This document shows, one piece after another, positions 24,801 through 36,099 of a stretch of DNA of 64,000 nt. The stretch covers positions 52,669,562 to 52,733,561 of the forward strand of contig NC_134367.1 of assembly GCF_035582795.1 (NCBI RefSeq). The letters run 5' to 3'. The stretch is from Mycteria americana. Its lineage: Eukaryota; Chordata; Aves; Ciconiiformes; Ciconiidae. How positions within the stretch are numbered: position 1 is the stretch's first letter; each line of letters begins with the position of its first letter. The notes below the pieces were generated by a model. It saw nothing but the letters and a program-made list of their open reading frames with translations, had not been told where the DNA came from and did not search any database. Made by a program: the position numbers and the translations under genes.

Positions 24801-26662
24801 GTTTTATTAGAAGGCCAAGTCACACAAGTACCTTGGGGAAACAGGGCAAGAGCTGCTGTTACTGAAGGAGATCCCCCACCGCTGCCATGAAGTCCTGTTC
24901 TCCTCTCAGTCAGTTTCCCAGCTGCTTTCTGATACCCCTTCATTCTGTTTCCTCCCGTCATCTCCCTTGCTCCTCTGCTCCATCTCCCCTAAATCCTGCA
25001 GGTGCTGGTGAGCACTGGCCGAAGATGGGCTAGGACTTGTCTGCAGCCCCCTGGGGAAGTCATCCCAGGTGGGTCCAGGTGGTCCATTGTCCGCTGCTGG
25101 TGGTCAGCTCCACGGGCTCCACTCTCTCAGCTCAGCAAAAGCGTGCCCATGCCACAGGTCCACCTCAGCCCCACTGCCTATACACCATCGCCTCTCACTG
25201 CCTTCAGCGGATGGGACTTGATAGCTATGGGGGCCCTTGAGCAAAGAGATCCCATCCCCAGCACTGTTCCCTCCATCGCTGTCTCTAGCCACGCTCACCC
25301 ATGCCTTCACCTGCTGAGGGCTGTGCATGGGCTGTGGGACCCCACACCTCTGCTGGGGCATTTCTGGAGAGTGCAAGCCAAGCCATGGCTGTGCTTTCCC
25401 CCACTCTTCAGGCAACGACAGCAGCAAAGTCGTGGGCTGTGGAGTGCCCTCCCTGTCGCCAGGAGATGACCCTACCTCCTCCCTGTCCTCCAGGTCACCG
25501 CAGCTTGTCACGTCCCTGTCTGATCTCGGCAACCCATCAACACGTGTGAATCGGAGCAGCAAATAGCATCTTCCTATCTTTGCACAGCCCTTCTCTGGGT
25601 TCACTGGTCACTTTGCTGCAAAGGGCATAGCAGAAACGGGATCTCTTCTGCACTTGACACCTGGCTGTGACAGCCTGGAAGCTGCCCAGCTGGCTGGAGC
25701 CCTTCGCCGCCCAGAGACCTGAGCCCAGCTCCTGTGGGGAAGGACTGGCTGCTTCCTGGGGTAGCGTGCTTCACAGGCACAGCCTTCATTTCCCATTTCC
25801 AGGCACCCGAGCCACAAATGCTCCAGCCCGTCCAAGCGTCACCCAAGATGTCATGCAGACCCTGGGCAAACAGTGCCAGCAGCATCACCCTTTCCTGCAC
25901 ACAAGACCAAAGGGCAGGTGCAATGACAGCAAGGGTGAGCCAGAAGGACCCTGCCGGGCTTCAGCTGCTCTAATGCAGCCAAGGAGGCTTCAGGAGGGGG
26001 GACCTGCAGAGCGAGGTGGTACAAAGCGGCCCTGTGAGCCACCTTCCCCTCCCTTGGAGCAGGGCTCTCTGCAGCACCTCACACGGGTACCTGGCAAAAG
26101 CACGGCCAATTCTTTTATTTCATGACCTTCTAAAATTTTCTGCCATTATCCTTTCAGCCGCCAGTAGATGGTGATACTTTATCTCCATCCAAGATGCATG
26201 TGTACACTGGAGAGCCAGGGAGGCAGCATGACAGCCCGTTTGAGAAGAGATCGAAAAATAAAAAATACATATAGATCCAAAACTCAGGCTCCAGACAACC
26301 TCCTGCTTGTGCAAGCACTGATTTTGGAGGTCTAGCTAATATCCCCAACCTCACTCAGGGATCGTGGCTAGATTTCCAGAGCTGCAAAAACTACAGCTTC
26401 AACTATATCACTTGCTTCCTGGTGTGATCCTCCGTGTGTGTTTGAATGAGCACATGAGAGGAGGCCTGAAGGCACAGCGCTTCATGGAAGCTGCACAATC
26501 AGGGCACCAGAGAGATGAAGAAAATGTATTTATTGCCGAGAATGCCAATAACATCCTCGCCGTCTCTAACGAAGCAAAATCCTGGAGGTGTGTTTGGTGG
26601 TCACAGTCTCTTGAAAAGCTCCCTGTAATTTACAGAGTTCTTTTCCTGCAGCAAGTGAAAAA

Positions 26663-26712
26663 CAGCGTAAATCACTGATCTGCAGAGCAGTGTAAGTCGC
26701 TGATCTACAGAG
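26663..26712. repeat. 25-bp tandem duplication
   Basis: The unit CAGCGTAAATCACTGATCTG plus CAGAG (26663-26687) is followed immediately by a second copy (26688-26712) with four substitutions. It is a simple local duplication. Confidence 0.85.
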
Positions 26713-28197
26713 TCCTCTGTGGAAAAGGTACTCTCACACTTCCAGCTCTTACAAATTGCCTTCAGAGCTGTGCTTGTGCAAGAACTAACCTCATCATAAG
26801 AAAAAATGGAGCGGATCTGGCTAAATCCTGCCTGAAATTGCAATGGCAACATTTTTGTCATTCCTGATTTATTGATGTATCATTTACTTTGGGGCAAGAC
26901 TGGTGTGGTCATGAATGATGTGGTCCTGAGCCCAGGCAAAGGGTGGCAGGATAAGAAAGCCCTGCCTAACGCTGAGCCGCGTGGCCGGCCGCCTTGCAGG
27001 CACGCGAAGAGTGACTGAAAAAATATGGACCACAGCAGATCTTTCCCCTGTTATTGCTCCAGTTACAGGCCTGATCTTCCTTTCCCAGAAGCCCTGTGGG
27101 TTACATGCTGATCATTTTGTCTGTCCTAAAACCATTGCTAACACACTCGCACCCATTCAGCTGGGAGCCATTTTTTGGCAGGTGCATTTTTTAGATGTTC
27201 CCATTTCCATTGCCTGGAGAAATTACTTTACAGCCTCGCCGACTCGCCCTTGTTTTGCCTGGATCCACTCCACAAGGGCTCCAGGTTGTGGCTTCAGTGC
27301 CACCAGCCTGTACAGGCATTTCACCCCTTGGGATTGTCCGGCTCGTGGTCTACAAAGGGCAACAGCAGATGCCAAATCTGTGGACACCTCGCGGTAGGGC
27401 GGGCAGGGCGCAACTCAAAACACAAACTCAATTCAGTAGTTTGCACAGGGCATTAGGATACGACCAATACGAGCCTGTAACGTTATTAGGAAAACAGGGA
27501 TCCAAAATCAGTTCTCCCTCTTACACAAACAGTACACGTAGCCCAGCGAAATGGGCGTCTGAGAAGAAAGTGGCCTCAGTTAAATCTCCCCAGCTAGAGG
27601 ACGTAGCTATCAGTTGGGTTTCAGCCTTACCTCCTGCACAGTTAGCAGCAGCTAGCAGTATGGTTTTTCCCTCAAAGTACAATTTCCAGACAACTAATTT
27701 GGACTGAAAATATCTCTCTCTCCTTAGGGTTTGAAAAAGGCAGAAACACAAATTAGAGAGGAACCGTTCGGATTTAGCAAGAGGCTGTAAACATTTCACC
27801 CGGCAAAGAGAATAAGCATCAGCTCATAATTTTAGAATCCCATAAAAAGGGCAAAAGCCACCCAGGCAGACCTCAGAGAGAGACCTCCAAAATACACATA
27901 CAGAAATAGGAGATAAAACAATGAAGTGCAATCAGTCCCCAGAAACTCCCGCCCAGAGCGGTAAGGCTGGGATTAGGCTGGCCAGGCCCCGGAGGGAGAG
28001 AAAAGAGCAGCCGGGGCTTCGAGAGGACGCAGGTGAGGGAGCGGTGTCGGTCAGCAGCCCCAGCCTGTGCGTTTCTCACCTTCTGCGAAACGAAGTCCCG
28101 CTTTGAGCCTCTCCCGCACGCGTGGGGAATAGCTGACTGCGGCAGCTGGCAAACGGCTCTGGTGAGAACAGGAAAAGCCATCATTAAAATTAAATTT

Positions 28198-28217
28198 AAA
28201 AAAAAAAAAAAAAAAAA
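28198..28217. repeat. A20 homopolymer
   Basis: Twenty A in a row, following the AT-rich ATTAAAATTAAATTT. It is a simple repeat. Confidence 0.9.
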
Positions 28218-28900
28218 GAGCGAGAGCAACAGATACATTTGACAGACAAATCACATCAGAAGCAGGTTATGGGGAAATGCCTGCGGTGAAATTGCAGCTT
28301 CGGGCTAAAGAGGCACCTGCTGTGCCCACTGTTAATTAATTGCCGCGGCTCAGATGCTGCTAGAAACATCTCACCACGGCTGGAGAGATGTGGCTTGCCT
28401 GGGAAAAACTTTCACTCTCTGTAGCCCTCCAAGCAGCTTGCTGGGGAATGAAACCCCTCGGGCTGTCTGATGGGATAAATGCTCCCAGTTTGCCCGGATC
28501 CCGCAGTCCCAGGATGGGCCTGGGGCAGGCGGAGATTCAACAGCTTGTGCCAGGGCAGGCTTCAAACCTCGGGTGTCTTAAATAGGTGGTCTTGACCCAC
28601 ACATGGGAGGAGCTGCTCGTGGGAGATGTTCCCCATGCAAACTGCTCCACGTGGTTTTGATAATTTCTGCACCCTTTCTTTACGAGATGTGTCGTGCGAT
28701 GCCGCAGCTGACGGCAGAGCTGGGCCACCCGGGAGCTGCAGCAGCATCTCCTCCCAGCTCTGTGCAAGGCTGTGGAAGAGAAACCTGTGTCCCCAGACCG
28801 GGCACTCGCACTCAGACTGGCTCCATCCACTTCCCTGCAGGCACACAGGGGCTCTCCCTGCCAGCCGACGGCTCCTGCCTTCTCCTCCTGCTGTCCCCGA

Positions 28901-28934
28901 GGGGCTCAGCCCGTCACCGGGGGCTCAGCCCGTC
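28901..28934. repeat. Short tandem repeat, two 15-bp copies
   Basis: GGGGCTCAGCCCGTC occurs at 28901-28915 and 28920-28934 with a 19-bp period. It is a minor local duplication in GC-rich DNA. Confidence 0.8.
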
Positions 28935-31900
28935 CTGCTGCTGGGCGAAGCCTCGGAACCGTCCCCTGGGTCAGGCTCCATCCCTGCTGCCTTCCCCCTG
29001 TCCCACTGAGCCCCTCGTCACCTGTGAGCTGCAGGGGCCCCGCTGCACTGCCCCCAGTCCTTGTTCATCCCACTCCCCATCCCGCAAGCCCCATCTCCCC
29101 GCCGTCTCTGCCCAGAGGGGACCAGCTGTTTGCAAGGGGTGGAAAGCCTGGGCCAGCGCTGCTGAAGGATGCTCCTGCAACATCAGGAGCAGGATCAGGC
29201 CTGCAATACCTTCGTCCTCCCTTCTCTCAGCACCAAAGTTTTCTCTTGACTTCCATGCCGCTCAGCTCTCTTACCAGCCACCTCTCTTATCCCTTAATTT
29301 TAGCCACGAGTCTCCTACCCCCGTTTGTAAAATACTCTCAAGGAGGTATCTGCCATGGGAGCAGTTCTCGCCCCAAGCCCCCGCCACATGCCAGGGATGC
29401 AGACAGCCCCGACTCTGTGGCATTTCAGCATCAGATTTATTATTAATTATTGGTGTCATTATTACTCAGCACCTATGAGCCCTGGCCATCTAGCAAAGCC
29501 CTGTGCAGAATATTAAAATGCTAATTTCCCTCCGAGATGAGAACTTGCTGGTGTCTCTCTGCTCATTTGTTTGCAAATGTCGTTTTCCTGTCGAGGCTGT
29601 ATTCCCAGCAGGCACGGCAAGGAAACGCTTGCATAAACAGCCCCTGTTTAAGAAACCATGTATCTCACACATTCATGCATTACAGCCCTAATTGGGATTA
29701 CTGTGACGCTATAAGAAAACCGTTTCGTTTTGTCTGATGCATTTTTTAAGATCTTATTGTGCCTTCAGCACGCCTCGGCGCAGCGACAGCTTTAGGATAC
29801 ATGGTGGAGGACGTAATTTTCTTCTGCAAAGCGTGGCTTAGCTAGCTGTAATAAGTTATATTAAGGCGCAGCTCATTTTTGTGCCCCTGTGTAAGTCTCC
29901 AAATGGCGCGCTGGTGTGTGACTGCTGCAGCTGTCCCGGGTTTTGCCCTGGTATCGGGTTCTCACTTGGAGAGCAGGCGGCAGCGCGGCTCTTGGCAGCG
30001 ACGGCTGGGCCGGGAGCCAGCGCCCGCCGGAGTCGATGGGAGCCCCTGCACCACCACCGAAGGGCTCAGGGGCCGTGCTCCCGGGCAGAGACACCCTCTC
30101 TACTGGCACAGGACAGAAAACCCTCTATTTTTAATGACAGGGATTAATAGGGTTTGGTTTTTAATGCTACTGATAGGTAGGTGGAGAGGTGCCTCAGGAA
30201 AAAGCAGAGTAAGAGGCTGCAGCTCTGCAAGCGAAGCAAGGAAGTGCTGTTCCGCCTTTCCCCCCGCCGCACTGAGTTTCCTTGGAGAGCTGCGTGTGAG
30301 GTGCCAACCCCCTGAGCATCACCTTCCCTTTTCACTGCCGAAGTATCTCTTGAAAACGCCTGGATTCTCTTCTCCTCAGCTGCGTGATTCCCAGCAGTTG
30401 ATGAAGCACGGGAATTGTTTCAGGCTGCATTTTAAGGTAACTAAACCAGCATTCAGTTATATGGCAGAGGGAGCAAAAGAATTTGGCACCAACAAATGCA
30501 AATACGGCAGTTCAGCCTAAAACAAACAAGCAAAAGAAACCAGGATCTCTCCCTGCAGGTGTTTTTTGTAGGAGCCTGCCATTATTATCCCTCTGCCATT
30601 GAGCAAGCCTGGCAGCTTTATCTCAACTTGTGCAATACCCCTAATGTCTAGAACTATTTCAACAGCTCCGAATTGTGGGGGATACAGAAGCACAGCCAGA
30701 AAGTAGCTTGGGGAGCAAGATGGACAGTTTTTACAGCTTTACAGCAAATGTCACACACATACATAGTAGAGGCTATCTCATTACACAGGGTCTTCCTTCT
30801 TTTTACAGTCGCGGTACCCATCCCACTTACAAATACTTGCCTTACGTTAAGGCCACGTGTCTGCTTCCAGTTGCTGCTACAAAGCAATTGCAGTGGGGTT
30901 TGCCGCTGCCAGATGGGAACTCTGTGACAGGTAATAATCCCCTCCTCAGGTTAGGGATGCAGTCGTGTTTGCAAGTGTTTAAAAGTTTATTACAAAAGAG
31001 GCATAGCCAGCACACCTGAGCGAGACAAGAGAGTCAAACAGACTGGGACAATTTGTGGATAAAGAAATCAAAGTTAAGGTGTAGCAAAAAGCATCAGAGG
31101 TACCTGCTCCTGTAACTCTCGGGGCTAAAGAAGTCACTGTCGCGGCAGCCAGAGTTGGTACCCGGGGACACTTGTCTCCTGGTACCAGAACTACTCCCGG
31201 CTTCATTTCTGAGCTGCCCACACATAGCCAGAGCAGGCACACTGCCTGGTTTTGCATGGACGGATGTGCTGGAATGCCACAAACTTCTAGAAAAACACAC
31301 CAAAATCTCTGTCCCACACAAGTGCTACTGCTCACAACCAGGGTCTGGCACTACTCCAGAGTGCCCAGCCACAAAACTCAGCCTAATCCAGTCCTCGTGG
31401 GGAAAAAAAAAGGAAGGGAACAGAGAAATAAAAATCAGAACCGTGGCCATGGTGGGCAGCGCTGAGGGGTTTATTCCAGCCTGGCTTTTCACAGAGGGGG
31501 AAGAAATCCTGAGCAGAGAGAAGCAAGACTGAGCCAACAGTGCGACCAGCAGTGCCTGCTGGGGCAGGGGCTGCTTCTTGCTCTCCTGCTGAAGCCTCCC
31601 CGTGCTGCCGGGGGGCTGCCCGGCGTCCTCGCTGCCGGCACGATGCTCTGATGAGCCCCCGCAGCAAAGGAGGTGAGCATGGCGGCTGCAGGAGGGAAGC
31701 CCCAGCCACCAGTGGGGAGCACAGAGCGTCCCAGCTCGGCCACGCCAGTTCTGTGGCGTGTGGGCAAATCTGCTGCGCCTGCTGATGGTGCTAATGGTGC
31801 TTGACCCAGCAGGCTGGGCTCTTGGGGTGCCTTTGCTCTGCTCGTTAACTTAGTCTCCAGCGTTATCTGACAACTCAGATGTCAAGAAGCCAAAATACGT

Positions 31901-33829
31901 GCCCGGTAATCTGGAAAACAGGTTCCCTGTGCAAGCAACAAGGCTCAGGCAAAACACTGCTTATCTCCATGGCAGAGAGAGGGGGGCGGGAGGCCCTTGC
32001 TGTAAATCACGGCGTTGTTCTTCCTGCACCGGGAACACGTACAGATCCTCTTTGCCTGGTTGCCCAGGCCCCAGACCACAGGAGCACTCTGGTATGTAAA
32101 TAGATTCAGGCACTGCTGCCCAGAGGCACAAAAATCCCAGCTGGCCAGTATGGTGTCTGCCGAAGCGCCCAGCTGCCTGCTCCCCCCTTGCCCAGACAGA
32201 CCTCACTGCTCTGCCTGCCCCAGCCGGGCGGCTTGGCCGCTCCTTCCCAGCCTGCGCGAGTTTGGCCTCGGCTCTGGCGTTGGTCCCAGCGTGGGCCAGT
32301 GAGGGGCTCAGCCCCAGAGGCTGCTTCCCTTTGGCCCGTTGGCCCCGCAGCCAACGCTTCGCTGTGGGATCATCCTCATCTCGTCCTCCTCCAGCCCCAG
32401 GGGAAAGGCACCTGCTTTGGCAAGAAAAAGTGCCACAGCCCTGAATCCAGCTCTGCTCGGGGCTACGAAACTCTGCAGAGGACAGGCTGACTCTGGGGTG
32501 GTGGTCACTACAGCCCTGTTGGAGGTGGGTAAATGTTGGACACAGAGGTGAGATGTCGGTGTCGGGAGGGATGTGGATGCCAGGCAATGGCAGGTCAGGG
32601 ATTTCAGGGCTTGGCTTTGATGGGGCCACATCCCTCTGCAGCCCAGCCAGAGCCATGGGGTTATGGAAACAGGTTGGATGATACCGCAGCCTTCAGCCTC
32701 GCCAGCTGGAAGCATTGTTCTGATGGGCCCCTGGTCCTACCAGAAAAACATAGTATCGTCTCTGGCCAGAGTGATACCACCAAACCACAGCGGCTTTCCT
32801 TTTCCAGCTCCGTCCTGGGCTCCATCCATCCCGTGGGATTTGCCAGCAGATGGCAGGCAACCCCTGGCAGAGGTCCTGGCCAGCCACACTTGGCCACCGA
32901 GCTCCTCGGTCCCATCCAAACAGCAGAAAGGTCTCCTCCCAGCTCTCCTGCCCCTTCTCCGGTCATCCCCACGCCTGCGCCCACACCAGGCGCAGCACTG
33001 AGCCAAACCACCCGGCCGTGCGGGTCTGTGACGCTCTGTGGGAGTTTGCAGCCCTCAAGAAGTGGGCGAAGAAGAGCCAGTGTTCAGCTAAGGCTGCATG
33101 GAGGTGTTTGGTTCCAATGCCAGCAGTACGGAGAAGAGAGCCACGCTCAGCTATCTGATGGTCATTTAGCCCAGAGAAACACTTTTACATTAAAATTTAG
33201 AAGAAAAAGAGCAGGCCAGATACCACATTCATCGCCTCTGACCCCACGCAGGTTTATCTGTTCGGCTCAACCTTTGATACTGCATTCTCTTTTTGTATTT
33301 AAGGAGAAAAAAGGCCCGTTATCAAAGACACAGCATCAACACCAAGGAGCAAACAGACACTGCACTGCAGACTTCAGATTCGGGGTCCCTGTACCTACTC
33401 GCCCTGGTTGGGCATCGCTCTCTGCCCAGAACACAGACAAACAAAAACCACATTTACAAACCCCGTCATAACACCATGGGAGGCTGCTGGCAGAGAGACT
33501 TGCCAAGCGCAGAACGGCAACGGCTAGGGACAGACATTTCATTTTCAAGCCTCAAGAAGCTGTTTGCAAAAGCAAAGTCGGGCTGCAACAGTTTTGCTCT
33601 GAAGCCTCCCAGTGAAACCAGTGACAAGTCTGCTCCGAAAGGCTCTAGGAAAAAAATTGGCTCAGGCCTGTGCTCAAATTGTTTGCAGTTTATGTGACGG
33701 AGAACATTTAGCCAAACTCCTGTCGAGAAATGTGAATTTCAACGTTTGTATGTAACTGTCTATTAAGAGGGGAAAACCCAGAAAACAAACCCCCTAACTG
33801 ACAAACAGCACCAGCTTCCTAAAGGGCAA

Positions 33830-34400
33830 CTCTCCTGTTGGCAGGGCTGCAAACCCCGGCTCTCCCTGGCACTCCCAGGCTCATTGGGAGCCACGGCCGG
33901 TACCGGCACTGGCTCCGTGGCCATTTCGGCTCAGCTGAGCAGCCCCGGCTCTGCAGGCTGCTGGGCTGGGCAGCAGGGCTTCGTGGCTCTTCCCCCTCCT
34001 CCCGCTTGCGGATATACTCTCGCCAGCTGCCAAAGGGCATTGTACGCAGCCCGTACGGCATTCGTGCTCTGGCACCTGGGATGCGCAGGGCCTGGGCGCC
34101 CGCAGACCGAGGCGTTTCTCACTGCGGCTCTCCCCTCGCAGATGGACGCGTAGCAGCTCAGGGAAGTTAAACATCTCTCCCAGGCTTCGGTTAACCGGCG
34201 CGACCAGCGGGTTTTTGCCCTCCCATTGGCGCTGCTGGCGCGTGGGGGGACTGCTGACCACGGCATCCACCGGCCCGGCCGCCTCCGCCCTGTCCGCACA
34301 CACACAACAGGCAGGCTGGCGTGCCCCTGGCACAGCGGGGCACTCCCCGTCCGAGCAGAGCTGGGGTTTGGGACAGCGACAGCTCTACCCTCCTGACGCC
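33830..34400. promoter_or_regulatory. CpG-rich island-like block, unassigned
   Basis: CpG is frequent across this stretch, for example in ACGGCCGGTACCGGC near 33890 and CCGGCCCGGCCGCC near 34270. An inverted CCAAT motif (CCATTGGCG) lies near 34225. No coding first exon could be recognised on either strand. It could be a promoter for a noncoding transcript or an orphan CpG island. The call rests on composition judged by eye. Confidence 0.35.
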
Positions 34401-35113
34401 TGAACTTGCTGCAGCCCAGCCCCGGGCAGCCCTACACCTTGTCCCCACAGGATGGTCCTACGCCTTCAGGCTAGCAGGGGCTCAGAGAGATGTCAGGTCC
34501 TTTGCTCCCAGGCTCAGGTTGCTTTTGGAGCTTTCGACAACCCTCCTGAGAGGGGGGGTTGCACTTTGCGATGAGCAGCTTCACAGAGCGGCTTCTGGTG
34601 AACGCTGTCATGTTGCTGCTGTGAGCCATACCACAAACACATCTCTTGGCCTGGGTGTGCCCCCAGCTGAGGTTGCTGCCTCGGAGTTGCGCTCCCCTAA
34701 ACGCAGCGGTGTGAGATGCTAATCCCGTCTTCCAACTCCAAATCCTCCTCCCGAGATGATGCTGCCCGACACAGCCCCGCTCACGTGTAGCTAGATTTAG
34801 TTATTAAACAGGTCGGAACTGACTTACCCCTTTACAATTCATAATACAGCAGGCAAGAAAATTTTAGTCCACGTGTCTGGGGACGGTGGGTGGGAACCAC
34901 GGGGCTGTGATGGCCCCACCAGCACTGAGGTCCAACAGCAGCGACTGCCGCAGGCTCACGCTGCCCAGCTACGCAGCGAGGAGAATAAGCACGCTGCTGT
35001 TCCAAGAGCCCGGTGGAGGAGTCAAAAAGCGGCTCCTGACCCCTCCCTGGAGACCCTCGTGTAAGAAAACCAGAAGCCGGGAGACACTCCTGCAGAATGG
35101 CACCTGCTCACGG

Positions 35114-35197
35114 TTCTGTCATAGAATTATTCAGGCTGGAAAAGACCTTTAAGATCACCGAGTCCCACCGTAAACATAACACTGCCAAGTCCACCAA
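35114..35197 (-). mobile_element. CR1 LINE 3' tail fragment
   Basis: Read on the minus strand, this matches the last 80 bp of the CR1 copy at 13565-13635. It runs from TGGTGGACTTGG through the Lys-rich-coding AAAGGTC stretch and CCAGCC to the end motif ATTCTATGACAGA. It is a strongly truncated CR1 insertion of the same or a closely related subfamily, with a few substitutions and a changed terminal octamer. Confidence 0.85.
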
Positions 35198-35248
35198 GCT
35201 GAGGCAAAGTCAGCCTGGCCTGTTCCCACCAGACTCGCTGGGTCTCGC

Positions 35249-35288
35249 GCACACACACACACACACAGACACACACACACACACACAC
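35249..35288. repeat. (CA)n microsatellite
   Basis: About twenty CA units interrupted once by CAGA. It is probably polymorphic in length. Confidence 0.92.
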
Positions 35289-35739
35289 GTGCACACGCTC
35301 ACGTGGCTGTTAAAGCGTGTTCTGGTGACAGACAAATGCGGGGTGATTCAAAAGAAAATAACGAAGCCGCTCCCACCTGCCTGTGTGAATGTGAATCATG
35401 TGGGCTCAAACCCCAGCCAGACGTAAATCAACAGATCATAAATGAAATATAAAAGAGCACCCCTGAGGCCTGGCAGCCTCCCCCACCTCTCTCCCTCTTC
35501 CAGGACGTCAGTCCCTTAACGGGCTCTGGCAGGGTTTGTTCACATCCTCCCTAAATAACGCTGCGCTCATTCCCTGCCAGCACCTGCAAAGGGAAGCAAA
35601 AGCGTTCATTTTCGAGGGCTTTCCCAGAAAGGTCCAGCTCTTGCCCTCTTCTTCAGGAGTGGGAAAGTCATTTGAGGCGGCGTAGCTCTCTTGCTGGTAG
35701 TCCTCCTTCCCCCAGCGCAGCTGCACCTGGGGCCACGGG

Positions 35740-36070
35740 GCGGGCAGGGAGGGCTGCGGAGGCGGGAGGCCAAGAGGGCGATGCGGGTGGGGTGCTACGG
35801 GTCCCTCTCTGCAGAGCCCGAGGGGCAGCCAGGCCCCCCCGGGCGTCTGAGGCGGCAAGTCGTCCTGCAGCCCTGCAACGCGACGCCCGAGACTCCCGTC
35901 TTGCTTCGGCCCCGCTGCTGCCTCTCCTCCCTCGGCGGGACGAGGCTGCCAGCCCAGCCCATCGGTTTTGGAGGCAGCGGCTTCCACAAGGCTGGCAGAG
36001 GGCTTGCACGAACCCCGCCTCGCCTAAGCCGGGGGGGCTGGCGGGAGCCCCGCACGAGCACGGCCTTTGC
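35740..36070. promoter_or_regulatory. CpG-rich island-like block, unassigned
   Basis: Dense CpG and GC-box-like motifs (GGGGCGGGC near 35738, GGCGGGACGAGG near 35933) mark a block of about 330 bp. Open frames of 100-178 codons cross it on both strands without recognisable domains. No coding exon could be assigned. Candidate roles are an orphan CpG island or a noncoding-RNA promoter. Confidence 0.35.
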
Positions 36071-36099
36071 AAACTTTCTTTTGCCTGTCATGGCCAAAG

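Larger units (their letters stand above)
13647..27900. other. Intergenic DNA without recognised genes
   Basis: No exon, RNA gene or full-length mobile element was recognised. Present are a TAGA microsatellite (13915-13972), an A21 run (20986-21006), a 25-bp tandem duplication (26663-26712) and a possible ancient repeat piece (21761-21846). GC content rises in patches, for example 17960-18260, 23150-23350 and 24980-26060, where open frames of 65-166 codons overlap on both strands without resemblance to known proteins. Confidence 0.55.

Noticed and set aside
31489..31767. Minus-strand frame with a GCCGCCATG context near 31681
   Set aside because: The product is Ala/Pro/Arg-rich with no recognised domain and no CpG island or splice structure supporting it.
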